Shown one piece after another: positions 10,038 through 19,400 of a stretch of 64,000 bases of DNA. Location of the stretch: assembly GCF_009296265.1 (NCBI RefSeq), contig NZ_WBJS01000006.1, positions 186,001 through 250,000 on the forward strand, given 5' to 3'. The notes under the pieces are model-generated. The model had not been told where the DNA came from. It did not search any database and worked only from the letters and a program-made list of their open reading frames with translations. The position numbers were made by a program, and so were the translations under genes. Position 1 is the first letter of the stretch. Every line of letters begins with the position of its first letter. Origin of the DNA: Thioclava sp. JE_KL1. Its GTDB lineage: Bacteria > Pseudomonadota > Alphaproteobacteria > Rhodobacterales > Rhodobacteraceae.

Positions 10038-10556
10038 TTAGCTGCGTCTCTCACGGTGGTTGCGCCACGCGAAGTTGTGCCGCACGTACCATTCGCGCAG
10101 GGTCAGTGCGATCACCACGAGATCCAGCACCGTCAGCGCCAGCATGCCTGCGCCATGGTTCAGGCTGTAGAGATACATCTGGTAGGCCACGAAGCCCGTC
10201 ATCATCACGATCGCCATCGGATAGGCCCAGATCAGCCCGCGGATCAGCAGCAGCACGACGACAAGTTTTAGCAAGCCGTGGCTGGTGAAATAGAAGCCGT
10301 AGAAATCCTGCGTCTGAATCGAGAAGTGGTGGGCCGCGTTCAGGAATGCATTGGCGATCCGGTCATTGGGATCCTCGCGCAGCTCGCGCGCAGTCAGCCA
10401 ATGCGCTGCATCGAACAGCGCATTCTTCGGCAGGCCGAGCAGCGCGAGGCCAGACAGCGTTTCCGCAATCTCGAAGATTGCCTTGATGATCAGGCTGACC
10501 TCGAAGAGCCAGTGCAGGAACCGACCCAGAGGGGTTCCGGGGGCGCCGAATTTCAC
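10038..10556 (-). CDS. DUF2127 family integral membrane protein
   Basis: A 172-residue membrane protein with about four hydrophobic segments: residues about 13-40, 90-106, 108-128 and 132-152. The pattern FYFTSHGLLKLVVVLLLI near the middle is typical of DUF2127 proteins. No function is established for the family. The start is GTG three bases after the gpt stop codon, so it is the last gene of a fabI-lysE-gpt-DUF2127 operon. Confidence 0.8.
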   Translation of the reverse strand: MKFGAPGTPLGRFLHWLFEVSLIIKAIFEIAETLSGLALLGLPKNALFDAAHWLTARELREDPNDRIANAFLNAAHHFSIQTQDFYGFYFTSHGLLKLVVVLLLIRGLIWAYPMAIVMMTGFVAYQMYLYSLNHGAGMLALTVLDLVVIALTLREWYVRHNFAWRNHRERRS

Positions 10557-10559
10557 CGA

Positions 10560-11066
10560 TCAGTCCGTGCCGCGATACGGCTGCACATATTGCAGCGCCA
10601 TGTCCCAGGGGAAGAAGATCCAGGTGTCCTGGCTGACCTCGGTGATGAAGGTGTCGACCAGCGGCGCGCCCATCGGCTTGGCGTAGACGGTGGCGAATTG
10701 CGCTTTCGGGAAAAGGTCGCGCACCAGCTTCAGCGTGTTGCCGGTATCGACGAGGTCGTCGACGATCAGCACGCCTTCGCCGCCGTTTTCCATCAGGCTC
10801 TCTTGCGTCGGCTTGATGACCTGCGCTTCGCGTTGTTCCTGATGGTTGTAGCTTTTGACCGAGATCGTATCGACCGTGCGGATGTCGAGTTCGCGTGCGA
10901 CAATTGCCGCCGGAACGAGGCCGCCACGAGTGATGCCCACCACGGCGCGCCAGCTGCCGTCGCCCGGGCCCTTGCCGTCGAGGCGCCATGCGAGCGCGCG
11001 CGCATCGCGGTGGATCTGGTCCCAGCTGACATGGAAGCCTTTTTCATGCGGCAGACGATCGGACAT
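10560..11066 (-). CDS. gpt: Xanthine (guanine) phosphoribosyltransferase Gpt
   Basis: Salvages xanthine and guanine to XMP and GMP using PRPP. The 168-residue type I PRTase has the PRPP-binding motif [13 protein letters not shown] at about residues 98-110 and the [10 protein letters not shown] segment at about 46-55. The C-terminus ([12 protein letters not shown]) is characteristic of Gpt rather than Hpt. The start [17 protein letters not shown] has a GAGGAGA site upstream; the longer open frame is overlap with lysE. It lies 11 bases after lysE. Confidence 0.95.
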   Translation of the reverse strand: MSDRLPHEKGFHVSWDQIHRDARALAWRLDGKGPGDGSWRAVVGITRGGLVPAAIVARELDIRTVDTISVKSYNHQEQREAQVIKPTQESLMENGGEGVLIVDDLVDTGNTLKLVRDLFPKAQFATVYAKPMGAPLVDTFITEVSQDTWIFFPWDMALQYVQPYRGTD

Positions 11067-11077
11067 CGGGGGTCTCC

Positions 11078-11695
11078 TCAGCTCAGAGCGAGTTTCAGAC
11101 CGAGCAGCGCCAGCAGGCCGCCAAAGCAGCGCTCGATCACGGTTTTCAGGTTCAGATAGGCCGCGCGCGTTTTCTCGAGCGAGAAGATTCGCGCGACGAT
11201 GACGTTCCATCCCGCGTCGTTGAACATCACGATGCCGAGGATCGCGACATAGGCCCAGGCGGGCGCGGAGGGCGGGATGAAGGTCAGGAAGACGGTGCCG
11301 AAGAACACGGCGGGTTTGGGGTTGGCGAGCTGGGTCGAGACGCCGAGCCAGATCAGCCGGGGAATGGATCGGGTGCGCGGCAGGTCGGGGATTTCTTCAT
11401 CCATCGGATCGCCCGCATGGCGCCACATCTTATAGGCGAGCCAGAGCAGATAGGCCGCGCCCGCGATCTTGAGCGTGGTCAGCAGGGCAGGGGCGACCTT
11501 GAAGACGAGAGCGAGGCCGAACAGCGCCGCCGCCGCCCAGATCACCGCGCCCAGGCCGATGCCGAGCGCGAGCCAGATGCCGCGTCCGAAGCCTTCACGC
11601 AGACCCGTGCGCGCAGCCAGAAGCACCGCTGGCCCCGGCGACATCGCCGCGGCCAGATGCACGAAATAGATCGCGGTGAGGGCCGCGAGGGTCAT
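11078..11695 (-). CDS. LysE/RhtB family amino-acid exporter
   Basis: A 205-residue inner-membrane exporter with the six-helix LysE/RhtB pattern: hydrophobic stretches at about residues 3-25, 39-62, 65-83, 113-135, 146-167 and 182-203. The N-terminal [17 protein letters not shown] motif is the family signature. Substrate unknown; homoserine, threonine or other neutral amino acids are usual. The ATG follows the fabI stop by one base, so translation is coupled to fabI. Confidence 0.9.
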   Translation of the reverse strand: MTLAALTAIYFVHLAAAMSPGPAVLLAARTGLREGFGRGIWLALGIGLGAVIWAAAALFGLALVFKVAPALLTTLKIAGAAYLLWLAYKMWRHAGDPMDEEIPDLPRTRSIPRLIWLGVSTQLANPKPAVFFGTVFLTFIPPSAPAWAYVAILGIVMFNDAGWNVIVARIFSLEKTRAAYLNLKTVIERCFGGLLALLGLKLALS

Positions 11696-11696
11696 C

Positions 11697-12518
11697 TCAT
11701 TCCTTCCGCTTGGTGACCACGTCGATATCGGGCGCGTCGACCGCTTTCATGCCCACCACGTGATAGCCAGCGTCGACATGCAGCGTCTCGCCGGTGGTGC
11801 CGGAACCGAGATCGGAGAGCAGGTAGAGCGCGGCCTTGCCGACCTCTTCCTGCGTCACGTTGCGGCGCAGCGGCGAGTTCAGCTCGTTCCACTTCATGAT
11901 GTAGCGGAAATCACCGATGCCCGAAGCCGCGAGGGTCTTGATCGGGCCGGCGGAGATCGCGTTGCAGCGGATGCCGTCCTTGCCCAGATCCTCGGCGATA
12001 TACATCACGCTGGCTTCCAGCGCCGCTTTCGCCACGCCCATCACGTTGTAATGCGGCATGACCTGCTCGGCACCGTAATAGGTGAGCGTGAGCAGCGAGC
12101 CGCCCTCGTTCATCATCGCGGCGGCTTCCTTGCACACGGCGGTGAAGGAATAGACCGAGATGTCCATCGTGGTTTTGAAATTGTCGCGCGACGTGTCGAC
12201 GTAGCGTCCGCGCAGCTCCGACTTGTCGGAGAAGCCGATCGCGTGGACGACGAAATCGATGCTGTCCCAATGGGTGCGCAGCGTCTCGAAGAGAGTCTGG
12301 ATCGAGTCGCCGCTGGCGACGTCGCATTCCACGAGGATATCGGAGCCGAGCTGTTCGGCCAGCGGGCCCACACGCTTCTTGAGCGCCTCGCCCTGGAACG
12401 AGAAGGCCAGCTCCGCGCCAGCGTCCGCGAGGGCTTTGGCGATGCCCCAGGCGATGGATTTGTCATTCGCAAGGCCCATAATCAGCCCGCGTTTGCCTGC
12501 CATCAGGTTGTTTGACAT
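11697..12518 (-). CDS. fabI: Enoyl-[acyl-carrier-protein] reductase (NADH) FabI
   Basis: Reduces trans-2-enoyl-ACP in the last step of each fatty acid elongation cycle. The 273-residue SDR-type enzyme has the FabI nucleotide-binding variant [13 protein letters not shown] (residues 15-27), and the catalytic Tyr157-x6-Lys164 spacing (YNVMGVAK) with a second Tyr147/148 upstream. This is the triclosan-sensitive type by family, though sensitivity cannot be read from sequence. First gene of the operon with lysE, gpt and the DUF2127 gene, divergent from pdxH across a 164-base promoter region. Confidence 0.97.
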   Translation of the reverse strand: MSNNLMAGKRGLIMGLANDKSIAWGIAKALADAGAELAFSFQGEALKKRVGPLAEQLGSDILVECDVASGDSIQTLFETLRTHWDSIDFVVHAIGFSDKSELRGRYVDTSRDNFKTTMDISVYSFTAVCKEAAAMMNEGGSLLTLTYYGAEQVMPHYNVMGVAKAALEASVMYIAEDLGKDGIRCNAISAGPIKTLAASGIGDFRYIMKWNELNSPLRRNVTQEEVGKAALYLLSDLGSGTTGETLHVDAGYHVVGMKAVDAPDIDVVTKRKE

Positions 12519-12682
12519 GTCAGGTTTTCCCCCGCTTCGCTCTGGTAAGTCCGAATGCTTTAGGCGAAAGGTGGAGACGCATCAAGGCTACTGACCTCCG
12601 GTCAAGCATGATCGTGTGGATCGTGTTGCAGATCGGGGCGTTGCGCCTGATGTGCGAAGCGGCGGCGAGACTGGAGGCTAGT

Positions 12683-13306
12683 ATGAGTGACAGAACCGGA
12701 ATTTTCGCAGGCGACGATCCTTTTGCCATCGCGCAGACATGGCTGGATGAGGCCGCGGACACCGAGATCAACGATCCCAATGCGATTGCCCTGGCGACAG
12801 TCGATCCGGACGGGTTGCCCAATGCGCGTATGGTTCTTCTCAAGGAAATCGAAGGGCGCGACATGCCCTCCGGCGGGGCTTTCGTCTTCTACACCAACTA
12901 CGGATCGGTGAAGGCGCAGGAGATCGAAAGCGCGGGAAAAGCCGCCTTCGTGATGCATTGGAAATCGCTGCGCCGGCAGATTCGGGTTCGCGGTATGGTT
13001 GAGCGCGAAGAGGGGCCGCAGGCTGACGCCTACTACAAGTCGCGCTCGCTGAAATCGCGTCTCGGCGCCTGGGCCTCACGGCAAAGTGAGCCGCTGAGTT
13101 CACGCAGCGCCTTGATGGCGGAGGTCGCGAAGGTCACCGCGAGCCACGGTGCGAATCCCGATCGACCGCCGTTTTGGGGAGGGTTCAGAATCAAGCCGTT
13201 GGAGTTGGAATTCTGGGCGGACGGTTCTTTTCGCCTTCATGATCGCTTCCGCTGGAGCCGGCAAACCCTTGCCGATCAGTGGGTTGTAACCCGCCTGAAC
13301 CCCTGA
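12683..13306 (+). CDS. pdxH: Pyridoxamine/pyridoxine 5'-phosphate oxidase PdxH
   Basis: FMN-dependent oxidase that produces pyridoxal 5'-phosphate. The 207-residue length is normal. Family segments: [10 protein letters not shown] near residues 48-57, FVFYTNYGS near 69-77, the [14 protein letters not shown] segment near 124-137, and the C-terminal [15 protein letters not shown] plus RLHDRF. I chose ATG 12683 because GGAGG lies at 12674-12678; the longer frame upstream lacks conserved residues. Confidence 0.95.
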   Translation: MSDRTGIFAGDDPFAIAQTWLDEAADTEINDPNAIALATVDPDGLPNARMVLLKEIEGRDMPSGGAFVFYTNYGSVKAQEIESAGKAAFVMHWKSLRRQIRVRGMVEREEGPQADAYYKSRSLKSRLGAWASRQSEPLSSRSALMAEVAKVTASHGANPDRPPFWGGFRIKPLELEFWADGSFRLHDRFRWSRQTLADQWVVTRLNP

Positions 13307-13425
13307 AACTCGCGCTTCGTGAATTGCATAGGGTCTTGAAACTTTGGGCAATCTCTTGAAGTGTCCCCTAAACACCGCATTTCCAGAAGGACGTGCGGAG
13401 GAAATGCGAACAGGAAAGCCCGCGA

Positions 13426-13980
13426 ATGCAAACGGGATGGAATATGCTGGGGGAGTCCGAGGCTGAGCTTCGTGAGGTGACCGGCACCGTCAAATGGTTC
13501 GACCCTGTCAAAGGGTTCGGCTTCATCGTCGATGGTGAAGGGGGGCCTGACATCCTTCTTCATGCGAATGTTCTGCGCAATTTCGGTCAGGGCTCGATTG
13601 CCGATCACGCGCGGATTCGGGTCCAGATGCAGCTGACCCCGCGCGGCGCGCAGGCGGTCGAGGTTTTGGAGATTCTTCCTCCGGAAGGCGAGCCCGTCGC
13701 TCCGATCGAGGATTTGGGCGACAACACGTTCGACGATATCGCGGCGCTGCCGCTTGAGCCTGCTCGGGTGAAGTGGTTCGAAAAATCCAAGGGCTTCGGC
13801 TTTGCCAATGTCTTCGAGAATGACGAGGACATTTTCATCCATATGGAAGTTCTGCGCCGGTCGGGTTTTGCCGATCTGACCCCCGGCGAAGCGGTGTGCC
13901 TGCGGGTGATCGAAGGCAAGCGCGGCCGGATGGCGGCACAGGTTCTCGCATGGGATGCCGGTTTGAAATCCGGGCGCTGA
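13426..13980 (+). CDS. Two-domain cold-shock (CSD) protein
   Basis: A 184-residue protein with two cold-shock domains, in place of the usual single 70-residue CspA. CSD1 covers about residues 17-84 (TVKWFDPVKGFGFIV at 21-35, DILLHANVL), and CSD2 about 112-176 (VKWFEKSKGFGFANV at 115-129, IFIHMEVLRRSG). Both keep the RNP1-like KGFGF; CSD2 has FIHMEVL for RNP2. A Gly/Pro/Asp linker (about 85-111) joins them. The start is uncertain: ATG 13426 has AGGAAA eight bases upstream, but GTG 13393 and ATG 13444 are in frame. It overlaps the next gene by 31 bases. Likely an RNA chaperone or transcript antiterminator. Confidence 0.88.
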   Translation: MQTGWNMLGESEAELREVTGTVKWFDPVKGFGFIVDGEGGPDILLHANVLRNFGQGSIADHARIRVQMQLTPRGAQAVEVLEILPPEGEPVAPIEDLGDNTFDDIAALPLEPARVKWFEKSKGFGFANVFENDEDIFIHMEVLRRSGFADLTPGEAVCLRVIEGKRGRMAAQVLAWDAGLKSGR

Positions 13981-14441
13981 GCGCCGCGCTTTTCCTTGCC
14001 GTAACGCCGGGCCTCGCCGCGGCGGAGGGGGCGCAGTGCCGCGATGATCTCGCCATTCTGCGCACCGGGAACCAGCCGGTCAGCTTCACCGTTGAAATTG
14101 CCGATAGTAGCGCCGAGCGCGCGCAGGGCCTGATGGGGCGGCGCGAGATGGACGAAGGGGCAGGGATGCTCTTCATCTACGAGCATGCGCGGGAGGTCGC
14201 CTTCTGGATGCATGACACGCCGCTGTCGCTCGATATGGTGTTCATCGATCCGACGGGTGAGGTCGTGAAGGTCGCGGCCAATACGACTCCCAATGACGAC
14301 ACCCCGATTCCCTCCGGCGCACCGGTGCGATACGTGCTCGAGATCAATGCCGGGATGGCGGCACGCCACGGCATCGCGCCGGGGGCGCAGCTGGCGCATC
14401 CCAGCGTTGACCCGGCACAGGCCGCATTTCCCTGCGAATGA
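13950..14441 (+). CDS. DUF192 family secreted protein
   Basis: A 163-residue protein with a signal peptide (residues about 1-25, ALSAALFLAVTPGLAAA, cleavage after AAA) and one DUF192 domain. Motifs AQGLMGRREMDEGAGMLFIY, FWMHDTPLSLDMVFID and the C-terminal YVLEINAGMAARHGI are the hallmarks. The family is a small beta-barrel of unknown biochemical role. The ATG at 13950 lies inside the 3' end of the cold-shock gene, giving a 31-base overlap; this start leaves a clean signal peptide. tRNA-Pro follows after 40 bases. Confidence 0.88.
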   Translation: MGCRFEIRALSAALFLAVTPGLAAAEGAQCRDDLAILRTGNQPVSFTVEIADSSAERAQGLMGRREMDEGAGMLFIYEHAREVAFWMHDTPLSLDMVFIDPTGEVVKVAANTTPNDDTPIPSGAPVRYVLEINAGMAARHGIAPGAQLAHPSVDPAQAAFPCE

Positions 14442-14481
14442 CCCTTTCCTTGGGACGAGCCTCTTTGTAAGGAGAGGGCGT

Positions 14482-14558
14482 CGGGGCGTAGCGCAGCCTG
14501 GTAGCGCGTCTGTTTTGGGTACAGAAGGTCGTGAGTTCGAATCTCGCCGCCCCGACCA
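14482..14558 (+). tRNA. tRNA-Pro (anticodon UGG)
   Basis: The 77-base cloverleaf is complete. The acceptor stem CGGGGCG (14482-14488) pairs with CGCCCCG (14548-14554), followed by discriminator A and encoded CCA (14556-14558). The anticodon stem TCTGT/ACAGA encloses the loop TTTGGGT, giving anticodon UGG. The T arm contains GTTCGAATC. Confidence 0.97.
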
Positions 14559-14584
14559 TCCCCTCGAAATCGCCGGAATCGGGC

Positions 14585-14632
14585 CCGCTATATCTAGTGG
14601 TAGGCTCTTGATTGTGACACTAGCGACACGCT
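14585..14632 (+). promoter_or_regulatory. Candidate NrdR box pair upstream of nrdJ
   Basis: CCGCTATATCTAGTGG at 14585-14600 matches the NrdR box pattern ACACTATATCTAGTGT at 13 of 16 positions. A second, weaker element starts 32 bases later (14617-14632), with ACACTA intact and the other half degenerate. The two-box, three-helical-turn spacing is the known arrangement for the ribonucleotide reductase repressor NrdR. The TTGATT at 14609-14614 between the boxes could be a -35 element. NrdR itself is not in the window. Confidence 0.55.
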
Positions 14633-14670
14633 CTTCGGCTTTGCCCAAATTTTGCGCAACCCCGGCGAGG

Positions 14671-14700
14671 CTATCCACAAGATATTGCGTTCTGTGGATT
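14671..14700. promoter_or_regulatory. Inverted pair of DnaA-box-like sequences
   Basis: CTATCCACA (14671-14679) matches the DnaA box TTATCCACA at eight of nine positions. An inverted copy, TGTGGATTG, follows at 14693-14701, giving a perfect seven-base inverted repeat ATCCACA/TGTGGAT with a 13-base spacer. Its place in the nrdJ upstream region recalls DnaA control of nrd genes in E. coli, but this is inference. Confidence 0.35.
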
Positions 14701-14872
14701 GAAATTGCCAGATGAGCGGCTAAAGCCCCCGAATCTTCAATGAAATTTGGCCCTTATTGGTGCCGCAGTGCAGCGCCCATGCGTTAACCAAATGTGGAGG
14801 AATCGTGCAGCGTGCTTCCCTAGGGGCCGGTCAACTGAAAAATGGACTGACTCAAGGTGAAAGTTTCGTTGA

Positions 14873-15031
14873 CGGCTCGGTGCGCCTACGGCAGGTTGTG
14901 TGGTGTCGGAGGCTAACCCACCAGATGTAGTGGAGCCTAGGGCCAAGGGACAGATTTCGGACATTGCACCCCCGAATCCGGGGCGCGCAGCCCTCGCGGT
15001 GTCGACTGCGAGGCCCGGGCTTCTTTGTCTT
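14873..15031 (+). ncRNA. Candidate structured leader RNA upstream of nrdJ, ending in a terminator-like hairpin
   Basis: A long-range stem can form between GGCT-CGG-TGCGCC (14874-14886) and GGCGCG-C-AGCC (14982-14992). It encloses a hairpin AGGCT-aac-CCAC...GTGG-AGCCT (14910-14938) and a second one GATTTCGG...CCGAATC (14953-14978). A hairpin CCTCGC/GCGAGG (14992-15013) follows, with a T-rich run TTCTTTGTCTT at 15021-15031, some 50 bases before the nrdJ ATG. It could be a cis-acting leader or a separate small RNA. I found no cobalamin-riboswitch B12 box. The rest of 14559-15082 holds no gene that I can support. Confidence 0.4.
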
Positions 15032-15082
15032 CTGCGGCTCCCGCCGGCACCTGATTGGACTGACTGCAACGGGGACAGGGCA

Positions 15083-18000
15083 ATGAAGATCGAACGGAAG
15101 TTCACCACCGACGAAACCGGCGCTTACGGCGCGCTGGAATTCACGACGACCACGTCTGAGATTCGTAATCCTGACGGGAAAGTGGTGTTCCGAAACGAGT
15201 CGGTCGAAGTGCCCGGCCGCTGGAGCCAGGTGGCGTCTGACGTGCTCGCGCAGAAATACTTCCGCAAGGCCGGCGTTCCGGCGGCGCTGAAGAAGGTCAA
15301 AGAGAAGGGCGTGCCGGAATTCCTGTGGCGCTCAGTCCCCGATGAAGAGGCGCTTGCTCAGCTCCCCGAAGAGGCGCGCTACACCGGTGAAAACTCGGCC
15401 AAGCAAGTGTTCGACCGTCTCGCCGGTGCCTGGTGCTATTGGGGCTGGAAGGGCGGCTACTTCTCCACGGAAGCAGATGCGCAGGCTTACTATGACGAGA
15501 TGCGCTTCATGCTGGCCGAACAGATGGCCGCGCCGAACTCGCCGCAGTGGTTCAACACCGGCCTGCACTGGGCTTACGGCATCGACGGCCCCGGTCAGGG
15601 TCACTTCTATGTCGATCACAAGTCGGGCAAGCTGACTTCCTCGACCTCGGCCTACGAGCATCCGCAGCCCCATGCCTGCTTCATCCAGTCAGTCTCGGAC
15701 GATCTGGTGAAAGAGGGCGGGATCATGGACCTCTGGGTCCGTGAAGCGCGCCTGTTCAAGTACGGCTCGGGCACCGGCACCAACTTCTCTTCGCTGCGTG
15801 CCGAAGGCGAGAGCCTCTCGGGCGGCGGCAAATCCTCGGGCCTGATGGGCTTCCTCAAGATCGGCGACCGCGCAGCGGGTGCGATCAAGTCGGGCGGCAC
15901 CACGCGCCGCGCGGCGAAGATGGTGATCTGCGACATGGATCACCCGGACATTGAGGAATTCGTCAACTGGAAGGTCATCGAAGAGCAGAAAGTGGCCTCG
16001 CTGGTCGCGGGCTCCAAGCTGCATGAGCGTGAGCTGAACGGCATCTTCACCGCGATCCGCGAATTCGACGGTTCGGCGGAGACCTCGGTCGATCCGAGCG
16101 AGAACGAGGCGCTGAAAGTCGCGATCAAATCCGCCAAGCGCGTGATGATCCCGGAAACCTATATCAACCGCGTGCTGCAATATGCGCGGCAGGGCTACAG
16201 CTCGATCGAATTCCCGACCTACGACACCGATTGGGACTCGGAAGCCTATGTCTCGGTTTCGGGTCAGAACTCGAACAATTCGGTGCGCGTCACCAACGCT
16301 TTCCTGAAGGCGGTGAAGGACGATGCCGATTGGGAACTGATCCGCCGCACCGACGGCAAGGTCGCGAAGACCGTGAAAGCCCGCGATCTGTGGGAGCAGG
16401 TCGGCCACGCCGCATGGGCCTGCGCCGATCCGGGCATCCAGTTCCACGACACGGTCAATGAATGGCACACCTGCCCCGAAGACGGTGCGATCCGCGGCTC
16501 GAACCCGTGCTCGGAATACATGTTCCTCGACGACACGGCCTGTAACCTCGCCTCGATGAACCTGCTCACCTTCTACAAGGACGGCAAGTTCGACGCAGAA
16601 AGCTACATGCACGCCACCCGTCTGTGGACCGTGACGCTGGAAATCTCGGTGCTGATGGCGCAGTTCCCCTCGAAGGAGATCGCGCAGCGCAGCTATGACT
16701 TCCGCACGCTGGGCCTCGGCTATGCCAATATCGGCGGCCTGCTGATGAACATGGGGCTGGGCTACGACAGCAAAGAGGGCCGGGCGCTGTGCGGCGCGCT
16801 GACTGCCGTGATGACCGGTGTCTCCTACGCCACCTCGGCCGAGATGGCGGGCGAGCTGGGCGCTTTCCCGGGCTATGAGAAGAACGCCAAGCACATGCTC
16901 CGCGTCATCCGTAACCACCGCAACGCGGCTTACGGCAAGACCGAGGGCTACGAGGCGCTCGAGACCAAGCCGGTCGCGCTTGATCACAAGGGCTGCCCCG
17001 ATCAGGACCTGATCGCGCTCGCCACCCAAGCCTGGGACGAGGCGCTGGCGCTGGGCGAGAAGCACGGCTACCGCAACGCGCAGGTGTCGGTGATCGCGCC
17101 GACCGGGACGATCGGTCTCGTGATGGATTGCGACACTACCGGGATCGAGCCGGACTTCGCGCTGGTGAAGTTCAAGAAGCTCGCAGGCGGCGGCTACTTC
17201 AAGATCATCAACCGCTCGGTGCCGGGCGCGCTCGAGACGCTGGGCTATGGCTCGGCGCAGATCGAAGAGATCATCGCCTATGCGGTGGGTCACGCCAGCC
17301 TCGGCAACTGCCCCGACATCAACACCACGGCGCTGATCGGCCACGGCTTCGGCCCGCGGGAGATCGAGAAGGTCGAGGCCGCGCTGCCGACCGCCTTCGA
17401 TATCCGCTTCGTCTTCAACCAGTGGACGCTGGGCGAGGAGTTCTGCACTCAGACGCTGGGCATCCCGGCCGAGAAGCTGAACGATCCGACCTTCGACATG
17501 CTGCGTCACCTCGGCTTCACCAAGAAGCAGATCGACGCCGCGAACGACCATGTCTGCGGGACGATGACGCTGGAAGGCGCGCCGCACCTGAAGGACGAGC
17601 ACCTGAGCGTGTTCGACTGCGCCAACCCCTGCGGCAAGAAGGGCAAGCGTTACCTCAGCGTCGACAGCCATATCTACATGATGGCCGCCGCGCAGAGCTT
17701 CATCTCGGGCGCGATCTCGAAGACGATCAACATGGCGAACCACGCCTCGATCGAAGACGTGAAAGCGGCCTATGAGCTGAGCTGGTCGCTCGGCATCAAG
17801 GCCAACGCGCTCTATCGTGACGGATCGAAACTGTCGCAGCCGCTGGCCGCAGCCCTCGTCGAGGATGACGAGGAGGCCGAGGAAATCCTCGCCACCGGTT
17901 CGACCCAGGAAAAAGCGGCCGTGCTCGCCGAGAAGATCGTCGAGAAGGTGCTGGTCAAGGAGATCGTGCGCAGCCACCGCGAGAAGCTCCCCGAGCGCCG

Positions 18001-18742
18001 CAAGGGCTATACGCAGAAGGCGGTCGTGGGCGGCCACAAGGTCTATCTGCGCACCGGCGAATACCACGACGGCACGTTGGGCGAGATCTTCATCGACATG
18101 CACAAGGAAGGCGCTGGCTTCCGGGCGATGATGAACAACTTCGCGATCGCCGTGTCGGTCGGTCTGCAATATGGCGTGCCGCTGGAGGAGTTTGTGGACG
18201 CCTTCACCTTCACCAAGTTCGAACCCGCCGGCATGGTTCAGGGCAACGACTCGATCAAGAACGCGACCTCGATCCTCGATTACGTGTTCCGCGAACTGGC
18301 CGTGTCCTATCTCGACCGCACCGACCTTGCGCATATCAAGCCGCAGGGCACCAGCTTCGACGATCTGGGTGGCGGCGAGAACGAGGGCAAGCGCGCCGAT
18401 GGCAATGTCGAGCCGATGTCCGAGAACGCGTCGAAATCGCTCGAAGTGCTGCGTCAGATTTCCTCGACCGGCTACCTGCGCAAGCGCCTGCCGCAAGAGC
18501 TGATGGTGCTGCAGGGCGGTGTGGACGTCGTGACCTCGCAGATGCCCGCGCAAAGCGCGCAGGCCCGTGCGTCCAGCTCCACGGCGGTCTCCTCTGGCGG
18601 TGTCCAGATGGATGCGCGCGCCAAGGCGAAGATGCAGGGCTACGAGGGCGAAGCCTGCGGCGATTGCGGCAACTACACGCTCGTGCGCAACGGCACCTGC
18701 ATGAAGTGCAACACCTGCGGGGCGACCAGCGGTTGCTCTTGA
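15083..18742 (+). CDS. nrdJ: Adenosylcobalamin-dependent (class II) ribonucleotide reductase, long form
   Basis: Reduces ribonucleotides to deoxyribonucleotides with a radical generated from adenosylcobalamin, independent of oxygen. The 1219-residue length is the long alphaproteobacterial form. Cys199 in HACF and the NPCSEY motif (474-479) belong to the active site. [14 protein letters not shown] and [14 protein letters not shown] lie in the long C-terminal half. The protein ends in a Cys-rich CGDCGNY...CMKCNTCG...C segment that probably regenerates the active-site disulfide or binds zinc. I start at ATG 15083 (MKIERKF); the longer open frame upstream overlaps the leader. A second class II enzyme lies at 55345. 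Confidence 0.96.
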   Translation: MKIERKFTTDETGAYGALEFTTTTSEIRNPDGKVVFRNESVEVPGRWSQVASDVLAQKYFRKAGVPAALKKVKEKGVPEFLWRSVPDEEALAQLPEEARYTGENSAKQVFDRLAGAWCYWGWKGGYFSTEADAQAYYDEMRFMLAEQMAAPNSPQWFNTGLHWAYGIDGPGQGHFYVDHKSGKLTSSTSAYEHPQPHACFIQSVSDDLVKEGGIMDLWVREARLFKYGSGTGTNFSSLRAEGESLSGGGKSSGLMGFLKIGDRAAGAIKSGGTTRRAAKMVICDMDHPDIEEFVNWKVIEEQKVASLVAGSKLHERELNGIFTAIREFDGSAETSVDPSENEALKVAIKSAKRVMIPETYINRVLQYARQGYSSIEFPTYDTDWDSEAYVSVSGQNSNNSVRVTNAFLKAVKDDADWELIRRTDGKVAKTVKARDLWEQVGHAAWACADPGIQFHDTVNEWHTCPEDGAIRGSNPCSEYMFLDDTACNLASMNLLTFYKDGKFDAESYMHATRLWTVTLEISVLMAQFPSKEIAQRSYDFRTLGLGYANIGGLLMNMGLGYDSKEGRALCGALTAVMTGVSYATSAEMAGELGAFPGYEKNAKHMLRVIRNHRNAAYGKTEGYEALETKPVALDHKGCPDQDLIALATQAWDEALALGEKHGYRNAQVSVIAPTGTIGLVMDCDTTGIEPDFALVKFKKLAGGGYFKIINRSVPGALETLGYGSAQIEEIIAYAVGHASLGNCPDINTTALIGHGFGPREIEKVEAALPTAFDIRFVFNQWTLGEEFCTQTLGIPAEKLNDPTFDMLRHLGFTKKQIDAANDHVCGTMTLEGAPHLKDEHLSVFDCANPCGKKGKRYLSVDSHIYMMAAAQSFISGAISKTINMANHASIEDVKAAYELSWSLGIKANALYRDGSKLSQPLAAALVEDDEEAEEILATGSTQEKAAVLAEKIVEKVLVKEIVRSHREKLPERRKGYTQKAVVGGHKVYLRTGEYHDGTLGEIFIDMHKEGAGFRAMMNNFAIAVSVGLQYGVPLEEFVDAFTFTKFEPAGMVQGNDSIKNATSILDYVFRELAVSYLDRTDLAHIKPQGTSFDDLGGGENEGKRADGNVEPMSENASKSLEVLRQISSTGYLRKRLPQELMVLQGGVDVVTSQMPAQSAQARASSSTAVSSGGVQMDARAKAKMQGYEGEACGDCGNYTLVRNGTCMKCNTCGATSGCS

Positions 18743-18890
18743 GGGACAGGGGTCTCGGTCTGGCGGCCGGGGCCCCGACGACGACGCCACGCGATCCGCG
18801 TGTCGGGGACTGGGACGTGAAGACTGGGGCCCATTCGCATGGCGGGCCGAGGGACAGAACGACCGCCAAAGGCGGCAAAAGGAGCGGAAA

Positions 18891-19136
18891 TTGGATCTGA
18901 TCGTCGGCAATAAGAAGGTGACCCCGAAAGCCACGCGCCGGATTCCCGGTGGCATCGAGGCCGAGCTGGTGGGCGAGGAACTGACCTCGCTGATCGATGC
19001 GACCTTCACCGGCATCGAGATCGCCTGCCTCGGCGGCGACCTCGATCACCACGCGCTCGACGTGACCGATATCCGCATGGGCGGCGGTGCGACCACCGTC
19101 ACCCTGATGACCGCGCGCGAGATGGCGCTGCACTGA
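18891..19136 (+). CDS. Small conserved-looking protein downstream of nrdJ, unknown function
   Basis: An 81-residue protein, MDLIVGNKKVTPKATRRIPG..., with no motif that I recognise. The TTG start is supported by AAGGAG (18879-18884) seven bases upstream; no ATG start exists that would keep the N-terminus. Composition and codon use match the neighbours and the frame runs without interruption to TGA, followed 116 bases later by a strong hairpin. The 148-base gap after nrdJ holds no terminator that I can see, so it is probably cotranscribed with nrdJ. It has no signal peptide or membrane segment. Confidence 0.65.
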   Translation: MDLIVGNKKVTPKATRRIPGGIEAELVGEELTSLIDATFTGIEIACLGGDLDHHALDVTDIRMGGGATTVTLMTAREMALH

Positions 19137-19252
19137 GCGCCGCGCGCGATAACGAAATCCGGGGCGGGTGCGCTCGCCCCAGACGCTGAGAAGGCCCAGG
19201 CAAAACGACGATAAGCTCGGGCGGTAAACTAATGAGCCTGATCGGCGAAACT

Positions 19253-19292
19253 GGCCCTCTCCAACCCCCCGGAGAGGGCCGCATTATTTCTT
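19253..19292 (+). terminator. Rho-independent terminator-like hairpin after the nrdJ block
   Basis: GGCCCTCTCC (19253-19262) and GGAGAGGGCC (19271-19280) form a perfect ten-pair stem with an eight-base loop, followed by a moderately T-rich GCATTATTTCTT. It probably ends the nrdJ-81-residue gene transcript. Confidence 0.65.
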
Positions 19293-19400
19293 GCGGAGAG
19301 AGCAGGGGCGGGCTCTGGCCATTTGCGCGGCCTCGCGTCACCATATACGCAGGGGCCCGAGGGGGCCGAGGATCGAAACCCGCAACCGAAAGGACCGCAG

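Noticed and set aside
14830-15031. 6S RNA, SRP RNA, RNase P RNA or tmRNA in the same interval
   Set aside because: None of the conserved cores that I know for these RNAs (for example the SRP GGAAGCAGCC loop or a tmRNA acceptor/tag frame) is present.
14873-15082. Cobalamin riboswitch upstream of nrdJ
   Set aside because: The conserved B12 box (GCCAGGAGACC-like) is not found in either orientation, and riboswitches of this type usually repress B12-independent reductases rather than NrdJ.
15689-19015. Very long open frame antisense to nrdJ
   Set aside because: It is the mirror frame expected from high-GC codon use; composition is Arg/His/Gln-rich and the opposite strand encodes a clear ribonucleotide reductase.
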